Of a stretch of DNA of 64,000 bases, positions 12,199 to 24,600 are shown in pieces (the first letter of the stretch is position 1; each line of letters opens with the position of its first letter). The stretch is taken from contig SJOL01006425.1 in NCBI GenBank assembly GCA_004794785.1, positions 1,402,617-1,466,616 of the forward strand. Direction: 5' to 3'. The DNA comes from Opisthorchis felineus (Eukaryota > Platyhelminthes > Trematoda > Opisthorchiida > Opisthorchiidae). The notes beneath the pieces were generated by a model, which was given only the letters and a program-made list of their open reading frames with translations, had not been told where the DNA came from and did no database searches. Both the position numbers and the translations under genes were made by a program.

Positions 12199-12808
12199 TC
12201 AGCTGGGACGGAGCAGCGACAGGAAGTTATGTGGGAACTGGAAGAAGATTAGGCTATGGGCACTTGACCAGCGAGTCAGAGAGTCTAAATCTTGTTGGAT
12301 CCGGCGGGATGCAAGAGTTTTAGCGGAGGGAGGAAATGTGTAAGCGATTTTTATATCGTCCGCGAAAAGGAGGGGTTTACCGTGGGACACGGTGTCGAAG
12401 ACGTCGTTGATATACAGTAGGAGGAGGATGGGGCCAAGCACGCTCCCTTGAATGACTCCGCTGGTGGTCGGTAGTGGGAATGACTGTTTGTCACCAGTTT
12501 GTGTTATCTGTGACCTATAAGATAGATAGGAGGCGAACCACTGAGATAAGGATCCAGTGATACCAACAGAACTGAGTTTATTCAGCAGAGATGCATGAGG
12601 GACCTGGTCAGCCTTTCTAGATATCCCGATAGACTGTGACGGTAGGGTGTCCGACATCATAAGCTGCAGTGAAGGCCTCAAAGAAGTGAAGCCGGCAGCC
12701 ATTGACGGATCTCTGAGATAGGAATCCGCATTGTCGGTCGTCTATGGCATTTGTAGCTAGGAGGAACCTGATTAACGGGCCTTTGACCAGACGTTCAAAG
12801 GTTCGCAT
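12199..12808 (-). pseudogene. CR1-like reverse transcriptase
   Basis: Two overlapping minus-strand frames together give the polymerase core. The first (12,617-12,808) begins RTFERLVKGPLIRFLL, includes the CGFLSQRSV segment and the start of the substrate-binding region. The second (12,199-12,702) carries KADQVPHASLLNKL, SGVIQGSVLGPILLLLYIND and the catalytic box LLFADD at about 12,355-12,372, so the aspartate pair is intact. A frameshift in the FSKAFDQVPH region separates them. The polymerase of such elements copies its own RNA at a nicked chromosomal target. Confidence 0.85.
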
Positions 12809-13067
12809 TAAAAGAGGGATATGATGAATCCCTCTGTAGTTGGAAGCAGTTTGCCTGGATCAGGATTTGAAATGGGGGCGGACAACAGATTGTTTCTACT
12901 GGGAGGGGACGACTCCAGATTCGATTGAGTGATTAAAAAGATTTAGGACAAGGATTTCGACATCTTGACCCCCATGTCTCAGGGCACGGGATGGTATCCC
13001 GTCACCTCCGGCACGGCGGAATCCCTGAGGGTTTGAAGAAGGGCTGATACATCAGCTAGGGAGATGG

Positions 13068-13568
13068 CTACGTTGCTAAGAGATGAGTGGTTACTCTGCT
13101 GCGGAGATGTGAAATGCGCGGCGGGGATTGTGGAATTGAGTTTGGGAGGAAGGGGGTAAGTAGCAGCTGACAAAGTAAGCGTTCAGGTGGTCGGCTGTAT
13201 TGACAGGATCGGTGATAAAACTGCCGTCGGTGGAACACAGACAGGTAACTGAGTGACTGTTTGGGGTACAGTGCCCAGCGAGAAGGAGCCCTGAGAGTGG
13301 CGCTGTCTTCAAGGCATTCGAGGGATAGCCGCAAGAACTCTCGGCCGGATGAGAGCTTGCTGATAAGGGGTATTAATGGGAAATCCCGAGATTTTCGATA
13401 TTCTCTGCCAGCTCGGTGTATGTTATTATCCAATGTTTTTAGTAACTTGTCATGGCGAGGGATATCAGGGTGGAAACTTTCAATGGGGGAAGCAAGGTAG
13501 AGAGAGGTCAATAGGTTTTGGCAGAAGATGCCACAAATGTGTTGTGTTTGTTTAGACAAAGAAGTCAT
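13068..13568 (-). pseudogene. Linker region of CR1-like ORF2
   Basis: This 166-codon minus-strand frame lies between the endonuclease and polymerase pieces of the same element. It has the basic, charged composition typical of the connecting region (PRHDKLLKTLDNNIHRAGRE) but no catalytic motif. The downstream part is also open in a neighbouring frame (13,091-13,312), which reads SVTCLCSTDGSFITDPVNTAD, suggesting a frameshift. Confidence 0.6.
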
Positions 13569-13905
13569 TCCAGTCCCGGGAGGCCAGCAAGGATGAAAAA
13601 GCCAGTAAAATATCTGGAGACAGGAGGTGAGCCAGGGACGCGCAGGAGCATTTGCTCCATACCTGACTGCGTTGCACGAAACGACGCAGTGATCACCCCC
13701 TGGGAAGCATGAACCAACTGCGGCCCTAGCTAGGTGACCCTCATTTGAGAATATTAGGTCTAAGGTGTGTAGGGCACGAGTGTGGCTGCGTACAATCTGG
13801 GATCAGCCCTCTATACTAAGTTGGGCAAGCAGCAAGGCGTAACGAGTAGGGCCCAAAGCTGGAGACCAGGAAATATCCGGTAGGTTGAAGTCACCCAGCA
13901 CAAAT

Positions 13906-14463
13906 TTAGGCGAGTGAGGGAGGGCATGTGCAGTGGATATAATGCTGGACAATCCAGCAATAGAAGCGGGAGAGGGGCGGTGGCAGAGAGTTACAACCTA
14001 CTAGTACATGCCGTCCGGTCTGTTCTATGGAGATCCAGATGGCCTCTGGAGTCCCTTCCAGGCTGGAATCACCAATGGGGGTTGCACGAAGATCCAATTT
14101 GGAATAGAAAGCACAGTCTCCACCCTTTGAGTTTCTCCTGTCAGAGCGGTGGATAAAATAACCAGGGATTGAAACAGCCGTGGCTAACGTTTCAAAATGG
14201 GGCCATGTTTCAGTCACACAAATCAGACTTGGTCGTGCAACAGCGATAACGACACGGAGATTATGGACTTTTGGCAGCAGTGAGCGAGCGTTAACCGCCA
14301 TAACTGATAAATCCATTGGTGAGCAAACCGTACCAATTAGGAATTTACTTACCTCGCTCACGGTGGAGTTCGGTACTAAGGGAAAATGGGTAGGGGAGGT
14401 AAGAGTACATGAAGTAGATTTGACTAGGTGTGTGTCCAGAATCGGTCGAAGTGTATTCAGCAC
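13906..14463 (-). pseudogene. CR1-like endonuclease N-terminus
   Basis: The minus-strand frame contains VMAVNARSLLPKVHNLR followed by PSLICVTETW. This is the start of the exonuclease-endonuclease-phosphatase fold of non-LTR retrotransposons, including the Glu of the ETW motif. The fold nicks the target DNA to prime reverse transcription. The later catalytic blocks are missing from the frame or out of frame, so the enzyme is incomplete. Confidence 0.8.
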
Positions 14464-14820
14464 TGGGGGTAGGGGAAGAATAGTAGGTGAAGTAGGTTTA
14501 AATCCGCAGCAGAAGGTAGAGTATGAGGTTCATTATGGGGTAGGGAATGTTTCTGGCAGGGTGGTGTGCAGTTGGAGGGAGAGTTTTGGGAAGTGAAGTC
14601 ATTCGCATCGTCAGGAGGAGTGGAATTGGATGTGATGCAGAAAGAGGCGGTGGGTGTGGGGGGATGGGTGGCATCCGGAAATGGTCTGTAGGTTGGACGG
14701 AAGAGGGTAAGCAGGATGGTGGAAGCACATAAGGGTCTGAGCTGGCCACCGGTATTTGCGAGTGCGAGGCTTTACCAAGCACGCGAGTGTTTTTAAAACG
14801 TTGGGTATATATGCCAAACC

Positions 14821-17800
14821 TCAGGGTAATGTAAGCTGTTTCATGCGCTTACGGCGCAACGAGCGCTGCTACCACACGAAGGGGAGTGCACATACGTTGT
14901 GGAGCTCCCTTTTGTATCCTCCCGGTGCCACCAGAGGGTGAAAAGCGATGTGGCGAAACCACTTCTAAAGAGCGAGTAAGTAACCATTGGTTCAACATGC
15001 CGATTTCTGTAGTCCAATGGGCGAAAATCGGGCAATTTAGGGAGCCCTCCGTGGTCCACGGACCAAAGTTAAGCGGCGTCTTTACACACGCTGAACACAG
15101 TAACGGTCCTTACGTAGTTCGGCGAGATCCACTTTGTTGACGCACTTCAGCTTTGGTCTGATTTTTGCGTCACACTGCATCGTAAAATAAGCGGGTGTAT
15201 GTCGAAAGATTTGATCATCCCTCTGGAAGTATGCGTATTGCGCGCGATTTTCATATGGTGGTGTGAGAAGAATGTGATGAAGGAGAGCAAAAAACACTAT
15301 ATCCAGTATATCCAACTAGGGCATTCTCTTGTGATCTTCGTCACCATGTATTACAACGGCGTTTACAGGCTGTCTACCGGACGGCTTATGGACGCAACTT
15401 ATCCAGGGTAAGTGCCAGTGATTCACAGAATCCATACCCTTCCGGGTAAGTTGGCCCCGAAAATCCGTAATTGGCGATCCGTGGCAAAAAAGAAAGTTTT
15501 ACACATCAGAAACCCAGGCGGATTACAAAACGCAGTATCCCGAAAACAGAATAGGATTCCCGCTGTCGCAGGTAATGGTAGGAGCAGAAAGTGATGAATA
15601 TCGTCCGGTCCTGGGGCACCAGTCGAATTTGGCTAAACTAGAAGCCGCAAATACCTACCTTTGTGCATTCCATATTCAGTGGAGACACGGCAATAATTTT
15701 CGGTGACAATAATGGGTGAGTTGAAACAGGATCAAAAGAGAAGGTGGCGTTCCGCAGGGTTCCGACAAAACGATCGGGCCTTGGGTATTTTCCGCAGAAT
15801 CATTTCTGAGGTAAAACATTCTAAGTGTGTTCTCCCATCGATGTCACACGTATGTGTAAAGTGTATTCTTAATTAACATAGGAAGAAATAAAAGTTGCCA
15901 TCGTTTCTGAGTGAGGAAGTGTTGATTCCGCACCTGTGGGGCGGTCGGGAAAGGTTGCTTTGCCACCATGAACGCCGGTAGTTGGTTTTTCTAAAGCGCC
16001 GTAAATTCATATGCAGAGGCACGTGGTATGTTATTAGGGACCCCCACGCTTGGATCCACGGTGTCATGGCATACCAGGAATGGAGAACATATCTATCTAG
16101 TTTGACTCACGGACCAGTCGTGTAGCTTGTTTCCACAAATTCCTGCATCGGCAGGAGCCGAGACAGAGCGTCCTTCATTGCAACGAAATTTGCGTGGGAA
16201 AACACTCCACGGGAGCTCTGTAGATAACGACCTCTTGCCAATAGAAGCAAAAGCAATAAACTGGTGATCGAATGGGGCCCTTAATACTACTCTGCACGCA
16301 GCTTGATTCTGAGTAGATAGAAATAAGTCCAATGGTGACGGTCGCCGCCCCCATGGATACCCTGCGGGTGCCTTGACTTGTTGTATCTAGGCGTTTCTCC
16401 ACACACTGAGTCCACGTCGCAACGAAGTCATCGTCGGATCAAAAGTAGGGGTTTAGTCCAAAAGGCCTCGGAGGCATTGAATTTACCCCATGGAAACACG
16501 TGTGTAATTATAAGCTAAAAATACCCCATTCCGTCCTGCTGAACATGAAGAACGGATTTAGACCACACCAAGAAGGAGAGAGAACTTGTCGCGCTGTGGG
16601 AATGTGGTCCATAAAAATCGGGTGAGCTAGATGTGGTCGCCTGGAATGCAGCGATGGAGGTAGAGAAAGTTTAAATCGAAGTATGGGAAAAAAGTTAGAT
16701 GCTCTCATCCGGCTGGAGGTAGCCAGGATAACAGCGCACCCAACCACTGCGACATCCATGTCGGGGAATGTTGGCAGCAAGGTAGAGGTTGATCCACAGC
16801 TGCCTGTTATAATTCCCGGGGCTTTACAAAGAGCCTGAGGCAAGTGGTGTAGAGACTACTCGGCAATGTGTCTAAGCCAACGCCTTCGGAATGAGGGCTG
16901 GCAGAATGCTTCTTGTGGGTATGGTCCGCAGCAGTGCCGGTGGGTCTGCTACTGATCTGAATAGTTGTGCTTCCTAGATCACAGCCAGGGTCTGATCGGT
17001 GCTCTGGTCAAACTACATCTGTGCCACGTCTTTCCTTGTTTGAATGACACCAGGTGTCGCTTTTAGTTTATTGCTTTCCCAGAACTTTTCGATGTACTCC
17101 CGGTGGGCCTGAATATTTTGGGCTCTGTTCACGACCTCCGGCTTTTAGTTCGCCCGAAGGGTTATCATCATTTACGTGTCATCTTGCTCAACATTGGGTG
17201 TCCATTGGTGTTCTTGTGTTTTCAGCGCTTGATTTCGAACACTGACGGTCGCTCTGCAACAATCTGCTCAGCGTTTAGTCTGTTTGTCCAACGCATGACT
17301 CGGAGGGGGCGGAAGTCGTCAGGCTTACTTTCTCTGACCTCAGTACTTTTCCAACGTAAGCTTTCGAGATTCTGTTGGCTGCGTTGACAGCGACAGAATT
17401 TTCAGTTTGGATGATGTTTCATCCAAGTAAAGGCAAGAGTTTGCGCCTGTACCGCTTTGTATCCTATGGCTTCCTGATGGTTCGTCGTGTTGAACCTTAG
17501 TTTGGTACAACGCTTTTCTTGACCTTCCTGCTATTTTGGTTGGTCCTCATAGAGACTGCATTTACTATTTATTTATTTATTTATTTACTGCATTTATTAA
17601 TGTAAAGCGTCGTTCGCGAAGCCACTTATCCCCTTTTAGTGGCTACTTTCAAGGTTTTGTTTAACCCTGAATTCGAAAGCAACCCTCTATTTTGGGCGCA
17701 CCCAGCGCATTGATTAGAATGAGGTGGGCTTCATCGTCGTGCTGCTGACTGTTGATCCTGTCTTTGAGGTTGACCCAAGATTCACTTGAGTCTGACGAAT

Positions 17801-19010
17801 TGGTTATCCGTTGCTGGTATGCCTGGCTTTGCTTTCGTTCACTCTGCATATCGGTGCTTGCTCAGAAACACCACAGACAGCATGTAAAGGATAGGTGCTC
17901 GAAAATTCCATTGAAATGTTCTTATTCTGTGATCGGAACCGCTCAGCGTGACGTCCTGTAAGATCATCTTGCTGAAAAATAGAGCTCGGTATGGTTCTAG
18001 CCTGCTCCGTTGATGCGGAACATTTTGAGGGCTTTTCTAGAGAATGACTGGGCAATCGTTTGTGGAGATATGCAAAAAAGTGTGTCACAACTTTGGCCGC
18101 CTGGTCACAGTGTTGTGACACCTTAGGAGCTGCCAAGGGGCCAGGGTGTGTTGAGACCAATTAGTCCTTCAGAGAACAAATTTCGCTCTCTTATCTCTAT
18201 CAACCGTTTGCGCATTTGGCGTTTTCTCCCTCAAAAGCTTTGGGGGAGGCGTAATTTTGGTTTCAAAAGGCTGGCAAAATGTGGGACGCCGGCAGTGGCA
18301 TTATTAGCAGCTCCTATACCATCCCTCCTTGGGATCGCCAGTGGGTCTCCTGGTGCTAAGCACACTAGTGTCCCTTACATGTGGGCATAGGCGGCGAGCG
18401 TGCTTACACCTTTCGTAATTGGTTCACAGTGTTTCTATTTGCGCGCCGTTGAAGCCGGTGCGTTTGCAATGAGGCGAAGAGAAATAGACGCCACGTTGTG
18501 CCCCATTCTTAGGCAGTGATGCGCGGCCATTCCCTCGCATCTCTCCAGCTCTCGTCAGTACCTGGCGGTGCCACACTGGGGGTAGGCCCATAGAGCCGTC
18601 GAAATCGGTGTACGATAAGCTGAAGAACCCCAAAGTTCAAACCTTAACATGGTATGGTGATAAATTCATCTGTGGCAACTATACAGACGTACGTGTAGAA
18701 ATTGTCAGTTAACTCGAATCTTGAACCGCACGCAATAAAAATACACAACCCGGAGAGAGCAACAAAAAAGTAACCAGTCGGTACGCAAGCTGTGAGTTGA
18801 CTCAGCACTGACGAAGATAACGTGAACCCGCAGACTTTCCGACCACTATTATCATATGTTTCTTTGCTCTGTACGATATTACGATTCTCAGAAAGTCCAT
18901 ACTTACTCTTCGGCTGTCCCCAAGCGGTCTTCAATAAGTACAGTCGGTACCCTGCCATATAATCACTGATTCACGGGCTTGGAGATTTTTCCGAGCTTCA
19001 GGGGTCTGGT
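14821..19010. other. No recognisable gene
   Basis: There are short open frames on both strands only. Minus frames at 17,661-17,849 and 17,804-18,160 are rich in Ser, Gln and basic residues and could be remnants of a mobile-element protein, but I see no diagnostic motif. A small TTTA microsatellite lies at about 17,567-17,590. Confidence 0.4.
17567..17590. repeat. (TTTA)n microsatellite
   Basis: About five uninterrupted TTTA units, followed by imperfect ones. Confidence 0.9.
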
Positions 19011-19448
19011 TTGTTCTTATCTTTCAGTGGCTTCCGCTTACCTAACGCAGAGGGCCTCACAGAGACACCTCATCGATTTAACCGCGCCAAAACGCCCAAG
19101 ATAACAAGCAGACGCATGTTTGCCACAAATCCTCAAAAAACAGCCAACCTATTCGTCCAAAAGGCGAAATTAATCAACCTGCAAGTAACAGCGGTCGAAA
19201 TTATCGCTCACGAGGGGAAAAACTTCACCCTCAAAACGGAAAAGGCTAGCGCAGACCGGACTTCCACGGGGAGAAAAAACCTGCAGATGAAAGGCAGCCT
19301 TCGAAACCACCATGGCAGGAATCAAGCAAGTGTGCCGCGGGAGACCCTTCGGTGCCTTGAACTCAAACCCAGCGAACAGATATTAAATTTGATAACCACT
19401 CTGGCAGAACACCTCTTAGCCCCCCACCTTCGGAGGCAGGAGCGATAG
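19011..19448 (+). pseudogene. ORF1-like basic protein of CR1-like element
   Basis: This frame of 145 codons is rich in Lys and Arg. It overlaps by one base the next frame, which carries the endonuclease. Position and composition suit an ORF1 nucleic-acid-binding protein or the N-terminal extension of ORF2. No zinc knuckle is visible and similarity to a named family cannot be shown. Confidence 0.45.
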
Positions 19449-20220
19449 TGTTGAAATGCGTGTCCACAAACTGCCTAAGTCTTTTCAACAAACTTCACGA
19501 TATTAAACGTTCAGCTTGCCTTAAACAGCCGTCCACAATCGCGCTTACAGAAACCCGGCTGACATCAAAATCCTTTGACGCGGAGATTTCAATTGGGGGC
19601 TACTTTGTTTTTCGAGCTGACTCAAAACGCGGGAGAGCTGGTGGGGTTGCTTTATATTTACATACGTCCATGCCCATCCAAATCGTCCTCTCCGATACCG
19701 CTCCTACACCTTTTTGCGATGCACTGTGGATCTTAACCCAGCTGCGCGGGACCGATTCTCTTCTTCTCGGGGTGGACTACCTCGAATTCTCCGGAAGATG
19801 GCCAATTCCTCATATAAACACTTGGGCAACTTTCTTCTAGCTGCCACTTCACACATCTCTTGCTGGTAGGTGATTTTAACGCCCCCAAAGCCTCCTGGAT
19901 GGAGCTGCAACGGGTCGGATCTAGTGGACACTGCAGCGGCACTGTTCAAAGTTGTTCAACAGAGCGCTTGGACCCAACATGCCGTCGCACCCACCGGCTA
20001 CCGCGCGGGCCAACTACCACCCCTCCTGGATTTGGTCATCACCAACGAAGGACACTTGGTTGATCAGGTGTTAATTACCTCCCCACTGGGACATAGTGAC
20101 CATTGTATGCTGACCTTTGGTTTCATCTGCTACTGGGCCAGAAATCCTGAACCTCAAACGTGGATTCGAAACTTCTGCCGTGCAGACATCTCAGGAATGC
20201 GCATCTTTCTCGAACACGTT
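19448..20220 (+). pseudogene. CR1-like endonuclease
   Basis: The first frame (19,448-19,840) has TNCLSLFNKLHDIKR, the IALTETRL motif with the catalytic Glu, and GGYFVFRADSKRGRAGGVAL, all standard endonuclease blocks. After a frameshift, 19,866-20,220 continues with DFNAPKASW (the GDFN block) and then DLVITNEGHLVDQV followed by SPLGHSDHCML, the catalytic SDH box. All main catalytic motifs are therefore present but split between frames. The domain would nick target DNA; this copy is not translatable. Confidence 0.85.
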
Positions 20221-20223
20221 AAA

Positions 20224-20814
20224 NNNNNNNNNNNNNNNNNNNNNNNNNNNNNNNNNNNNNNNNNNNNNNNNNNNNNNNNNNNNNNNNNNNNNNNNNNNNN
20301 NNNNNNNNNNNNNNNNNNNNNNNNNNNNNNNNNNNNNNNNNNNNNNNNNNNNNNNNNNNNNNNNNNNNNNNNNNNNNNNNNNNNNNNNNNNNNNNNNNNN
20401 NNNNNNNNNNNNNNNNNNNNNNNNNNNNNNNNNNNNNNNNNNNNNNNNNNNNNNNNNNNNNNNNNNNNNNNNNNNNNNNNNNNNNNNNNNNNNNNNNNNN
20501 NNNNNNNNNNNNNNNNNNNNNNNNNNNNNNNNNNNNNNNNNNNNNNNNNNNNNNNNNNNNNNNNNNNNNNNNNNNNNNNNNNNNNNNNNNNNNNNNNNNN
20601 NNNNNNNNNNNNNNNNNNNNNNNNNNNNNNNNNNNNNNNNNNNNNNNNNNNNNNNNNNNNNNNNNNNNNNNNNNNNNNNNNNNNNNNNNNNNNNNNNNNN
20701 NNNNNNNNNNNNNNNNNNNNNNNNNNNNNNNNNNNNNNNNNNNNNNNNNNNNNNNNNNNNNNNNNNNNNNNNNNNNNNNNNNNNNNNNNNNNNNNNNNNN
20801 NNNNNNNNNNNNNN
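20224..20814. other. Assembly gap (N)
   Basis: A run of 591 N. It falls between the endonuclease and polymerase of the CR1-like element, so the missing part should be the linker and the first polymerase blocks if the stated length is right. Confidence 0.99.
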
Positions 20815-21520
20815 TATCCTGACGGAAGCGTCGTTTACACTGACAAATCATTTCTACCTGGTGTTTCGTCAGTCACTTGACGAAGGCCACCTTCCCTCTC
20901 CCTGGAAGGAAGCGATTGCCACACCAATCTACAAAACTGGCGACCGACTATCACCTGGCAGCTACAGGCCTACAAGCCTCACTAGCGTACCGGCCAAGGT
21001 GATGGAACGCATTCTGAAGCGGGCCATCCTAAATCGCCTTACTACCAACAACCTGATATCCCAAGTTCAACACGGATTCCTCCCAAACCGTTCTTGCGTG
21101 ACGAAGATGCTTGCATTAATGGACAGCTTAACCCAAGATAATGACGAACGACCATATCGGATGCAATATTTTTCTACTTCTCAAAAGCATTTGATCGAGT
21201 CCCACACGTCCCGCTGCTCCACAAACTCGAGTCTTACGGGCTTCAAGGGGAAATTTTACGCTGGATTAGGGCGTTCCTATGAAGCAGAACATTCCGAGTA
21301 GGGTCGACCTAATCTTCTCCGGCGCCGGTCTCCATTGGAGTTCCTCAAGGCTCTGTTTTGATACCACTTCTGATTATGATCTACGTCAGTGACCTTCCAG
21401 ACGTTCTTTCAAATCTGTGTCTACCTTTTGCAGGCGAAATGAAATCCTGGAGTTCAAATGCCAGTGCCCTCCAAATGAATGTAGAAGCTGCAAAGCGATG
21501 GCCGTTGGACTAGCACCTTC
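20815..21520 (+). pseudogene. CR1-like reverse transcriptase, active site altered
   Basis: The frame after the gap reads LPSPWKEAIATPIYKTGDR, SYRPTSLTSVPAKVMERILK, VQHGFLPNRSC, then after a shift a damaged FSKAFDRVPHVPLL block near 21,170-21,210 and a GVPQGSVL-like block near 21,340. At 21,427-21,438 the box that should read FADD is FAGE, followed by MKSWSSNASALQMNVEAAKRW. Losing the aspartate pair would abolish polymerase activity even without the frameshifts. The later C-terminal segment continues to about 21,850. Confidence 0.85.
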
Positions 21521-21821
21521 CTCTGAATGACGAAAAGTGCGTCCATATGTCATTCGGAGGAAACTCACCGAACGCCCTGGTCGTGCATGGTGAGAATGGA
21601 CCAGAAGACATCATGAAGATAGATGCCGAAAAGGAGTCGGGTGTCTGACTCCCTTCAGACATGTCCTTCTCACTGCGCTCTGAGAAATCGGCTCAAAAGC
21701 GCACAATTTAATTACGCAAAATTTTTTATCATTTCGGGTAGTTGCTGCGTGGAATGACCTTCCCCCGACGGCTGTCCAGGCTACATCTAGTACCCAGTTC
21801 AAAGCACTATTAGGCGCTTTT

Positions 21822-22105
21822 TTATGCGAATCCTCGCGCTGGGAAGCTTACCGCCCCGCGCTGTGAACGTAAAAAGCAGTGCTCCACCCTTTTTTCGCTT
21901 GTGCCTTTCAGGTGAATGGCAGCCGCTGAACAACAAGAACGAAACCGACCCCAGAAACTTGGGCGAAAGCCTCGATCCTGTGTATCAATCCGTGAATCCG
22001 CGAATCATCTGAGAAACACGAAGGGAAAAAAGACGTAGCAGAGCTTTTTATGTTCTCGACTCTGGGCAATAATGTTGCCAGAGTGGGGACACAAAAATCG
22101 TCCAA
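21822..22105. repeat. Inverted repeat, arms about 90 bp
   Basis: The arms 21,822-21,912 and 22,010-22,105 are imperfect reverse complements separated by about 100 bp. Translated outward, the left arm gives NVKSSAPPFFRLCLS and the right arm, on the minus strand, NIKSSATSFFPSCFS, so the arms also match as peptides. The left arm coincides with the end of the CR1-like element. This may be two 3' ends of one element type inserted tail to tail, or a foldback. Confidence 0.6.
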
Positions 22106-24054
22106 AAGTGTTTTTAGCTACCTGTCGGAGGAAGACTATTCCATGCACCAACTACCCGAAATGCGAAAAACTGTTGTCTAATGAAAGCGCACGCTCGCAT
22201 CCTGAAAACACCCATGCCAAGTCCTTGCAGTGCCCTAGTGGGTTCAACATATATACAAGGCGTAATTAAGCACCAGGTCTCCTCAGAGGCGACGATAGTC
22301 TATGGAGGAGTTCAAACACCTCGAGTTGCATACTACCAGCTGAAGATAGCTTGACTTTGACATCAGACCGATTTCTTTGACAGGGTGCAGTTGTCACGTG
22401 ACTAGAGATTGACCAATGAACGGTCGAATCTCTGTTGGGTCGACTGTCGGGACTCCTTCATCCGCGAAAGCGTGGGTCGCCAGGCCGATTACACTCCCCA
22501 AACAATTTATCCGGTTACTCCATGCTCCATTTCACCTGAGGAACGATTTGCATATGGTATATCACGCTAATGAATCTTCGACCAATTGCACTCTTATTGT
22601 ATGCACCCGAGCATGAAATCCACTGGGAGATGCGTTCGATTTTTCACGGTAGGGCTGGCGTATATAGTGAAGTGTATTTCTCACAGTGCTGCAGTAAGAA
22701 TTCCCCGGCGCCCTTTGGCGTGTTGCTGGCGGTAAAAAAGCTAAGAACGTGTGGCTGTTGCTTTCAAAGAAACATGGACCTGAGCCTGGTCAGTGATGGA
22801 TATCCGTCCAAGGAGAACACGAGCGTAGCCATCACAACAACACTGATAGACTGATTTGTCTAGAACTATTAACCTTGGCTAGTTACCCCTGCAAGCAGAA
22901 GTGTTTTCCCCATACAGTATGCCCTCTGCATCAGAGACTCAATGTACTATTTCGCGGCGCAACGGTTTGTACTGAATTATAATTTACTCTTGGGAAAGTA
23001 ATAGTAGAACAGCACACAGCTTCGGAATTTAGGAGTAGGTGTTGGGGATCAATCGAATCTACCCGACGATCCTTGACCCATCTTCATCCCTCTTTGAAGA
23101 GCAGAATGTTGTTTCCGGAGAATCGACCTCTTTCCGTTGGATTACAGGCCTTACCGTGTACGCCTCATGTGTGCCCGCCTAAACTTGAAAGGTAGGTTAG
23201 CCGAACATAGAAGGCTCCACAATGTGGGATGACCTCAGGCTATTCGAGCGGGGAACACTCCATTACTGAGTCAACGTCACCATATTGGCTCGCACAATTA
23301 ACGAGTCTTACAAGCTTCGGAGATTGTTTAGGCAATTTAGAGGAACGTTCCGAACGAAAGATAGGTATGCTGCAATTAACGCCAGCCTGATCGTTGTCTA
23401 AAAGAGCTTCATGATACTCCAGTCTCGTTGGTGCTGTTTCGGCTCTCAACAATGAACGTGGAAGCTGTAGGTTAGCAATTAGTGACCACCCAATGGCTTA
23501 AAAGCCGGGTTAAGACTATTTTAAGGGATTCCCAAAGTTGCACTGCATCGAGCTTTGATTTATTTGATTAGCATGGTACTCGTTCTGTTGTGGTTATCTT
23601 GCCTCTGAAAAGAAGCTCCTTAAGACAGGTTAAAAGAGCAGAATGAAGAACTCTTAACCGGATGTATATCAGTTCGATCTGGGGGATCCGTCATGTCCCG
23701 GATCTGCAAATTGAGCTCGGCGACTGGGATGCAACACAATCTAGAATATCCAGGACGAGACTGCGTGCGTAGCATGCCCGTGTCTGAGTTGTACCGGAGC
23801 CTTTTGTCCAGGAGTTCCTCGAGACAATTCAGTGGAAGAAGCAAACACAATAGGTTAATTATGCAAATCGAACTTCGCTTGCTTTTCTTTACTACAGCTG
23901 ATTCCTGGGGGAGTACGTCAGTCCAGTGGTCGCCATCTGCCGCAGCGGGAGTGGACCTTATCGTAGTGTGACGGTTTGTGTACTTCTGATCGACTGAGTT
24001 ATACCATGAATCTCCACTGTGACACCCGCAGAGTTTTTCGCATCAGGTTAGTCT
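22106..24054. other. No recognisable gene
   Basis: There are short unassigned open frames only (for example plus 22,570-22,854, Cys-rich but without a known motif). I can name nothing here. Confidence 0.45.
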
Positions 24055-24600
24055 GTGAATAGAGGTCTCAGTTCACTCCAGTTTTTCAGCTATAAACCAT
24101 GCACAAAGGGTACGTGGGTTCCAGCGGCCACAGTTTCTGTCACGGGGAAACGGGAGAGCGTGGGAGATATAGCCAAGCATTGGAGACGACAGAATGATCA
24201 CTTAGTCCGGGGACCGAACAGATACGCATTGAAGGCTGTAACTTTTGAATCACGGGCGCCTCTGAGTGAGTGATTTGGCTATTCCTACCATTGATTCCCA
24301 CCATTGGTGAGTTGAGTCCCGCGGCCCTCATCCAGGGAGGCGGCAGTTGTCGGCCCGATTGAGTTTCCGGGTGGTGTTTTCATACTTCGTTGCCAGGTCA
24401 TACACTGTCCACCTCTTGGTCGCTTCCACTCAGCACAGGGCTAGGCGAAAAGAGCTCTACGAAGCGGATGGTCCTCTGGCATGCGGAATACATGTCCCGG
24501 CCAGCGTAGCGGTGAATGGAGATCTGCCAAACACAGTCTCCCGGTCTTTCATGTTGGGATTGGAGCATTTACGGTGACTAATCCTTTAAAAGCTTGTACT
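24055..24600 (-). mobile_element. RTE-like retrotransposon, 3' fragment
   Basis: The stretch is clearly similar to 34,430-34,830, the 3' part of the larger RTE-like element on the same strand. Shared blocks include GAACAGATACGCATTGAAGG and GGGAGGCGGCAGTTGTCG. On the minus strand it encodes the RTE C-terminal segment RGGQCMTWQRSMK. The copy is 5'-truncated, as is usual for incomplete target-primed reverse transcription. Confidence 0.8.

Larger units (their letters stand above)
11430..14820 (-). mobile_element. CR1-like non-LTR retrotransposon, decayed
   Basis: Reading right to left, the minus strand gives a proline-rich leader (about 14,500-14,817), an endonuclease start (about 13,906-14,300), a linker (13,068-13,568), reverse transcriptase (12,199-12,808) and a C-terminal region (11,510-12,077). 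This is the order of a CR1/Jockey-type ORF2. Frameshifts and stops separate the pieces, so it is a dead copy. The 3' end lies near an A/T-rich stretch at about 11,430-11,445. No target-site duplication was found. Confidence 0.8.
19011..21850 (+). mobile_element. CR1-like non-LTR retrotransposon, decayed, with assembly gap
   Basis: On the plus strand the order is a basic ORF1-like frame (19,011-19,448), an endonuclease (19,448-20,220), an assembly gap, reverse transcriptase (20,815-21,520) and a C-terminal tail (about 21,640-21,850). The element is of the same general type as that at 11.4-14.8 kb but is a distinct sequence in opposite orientation. Stops and frameshifts occur in all parts. Confidence 0.8.
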
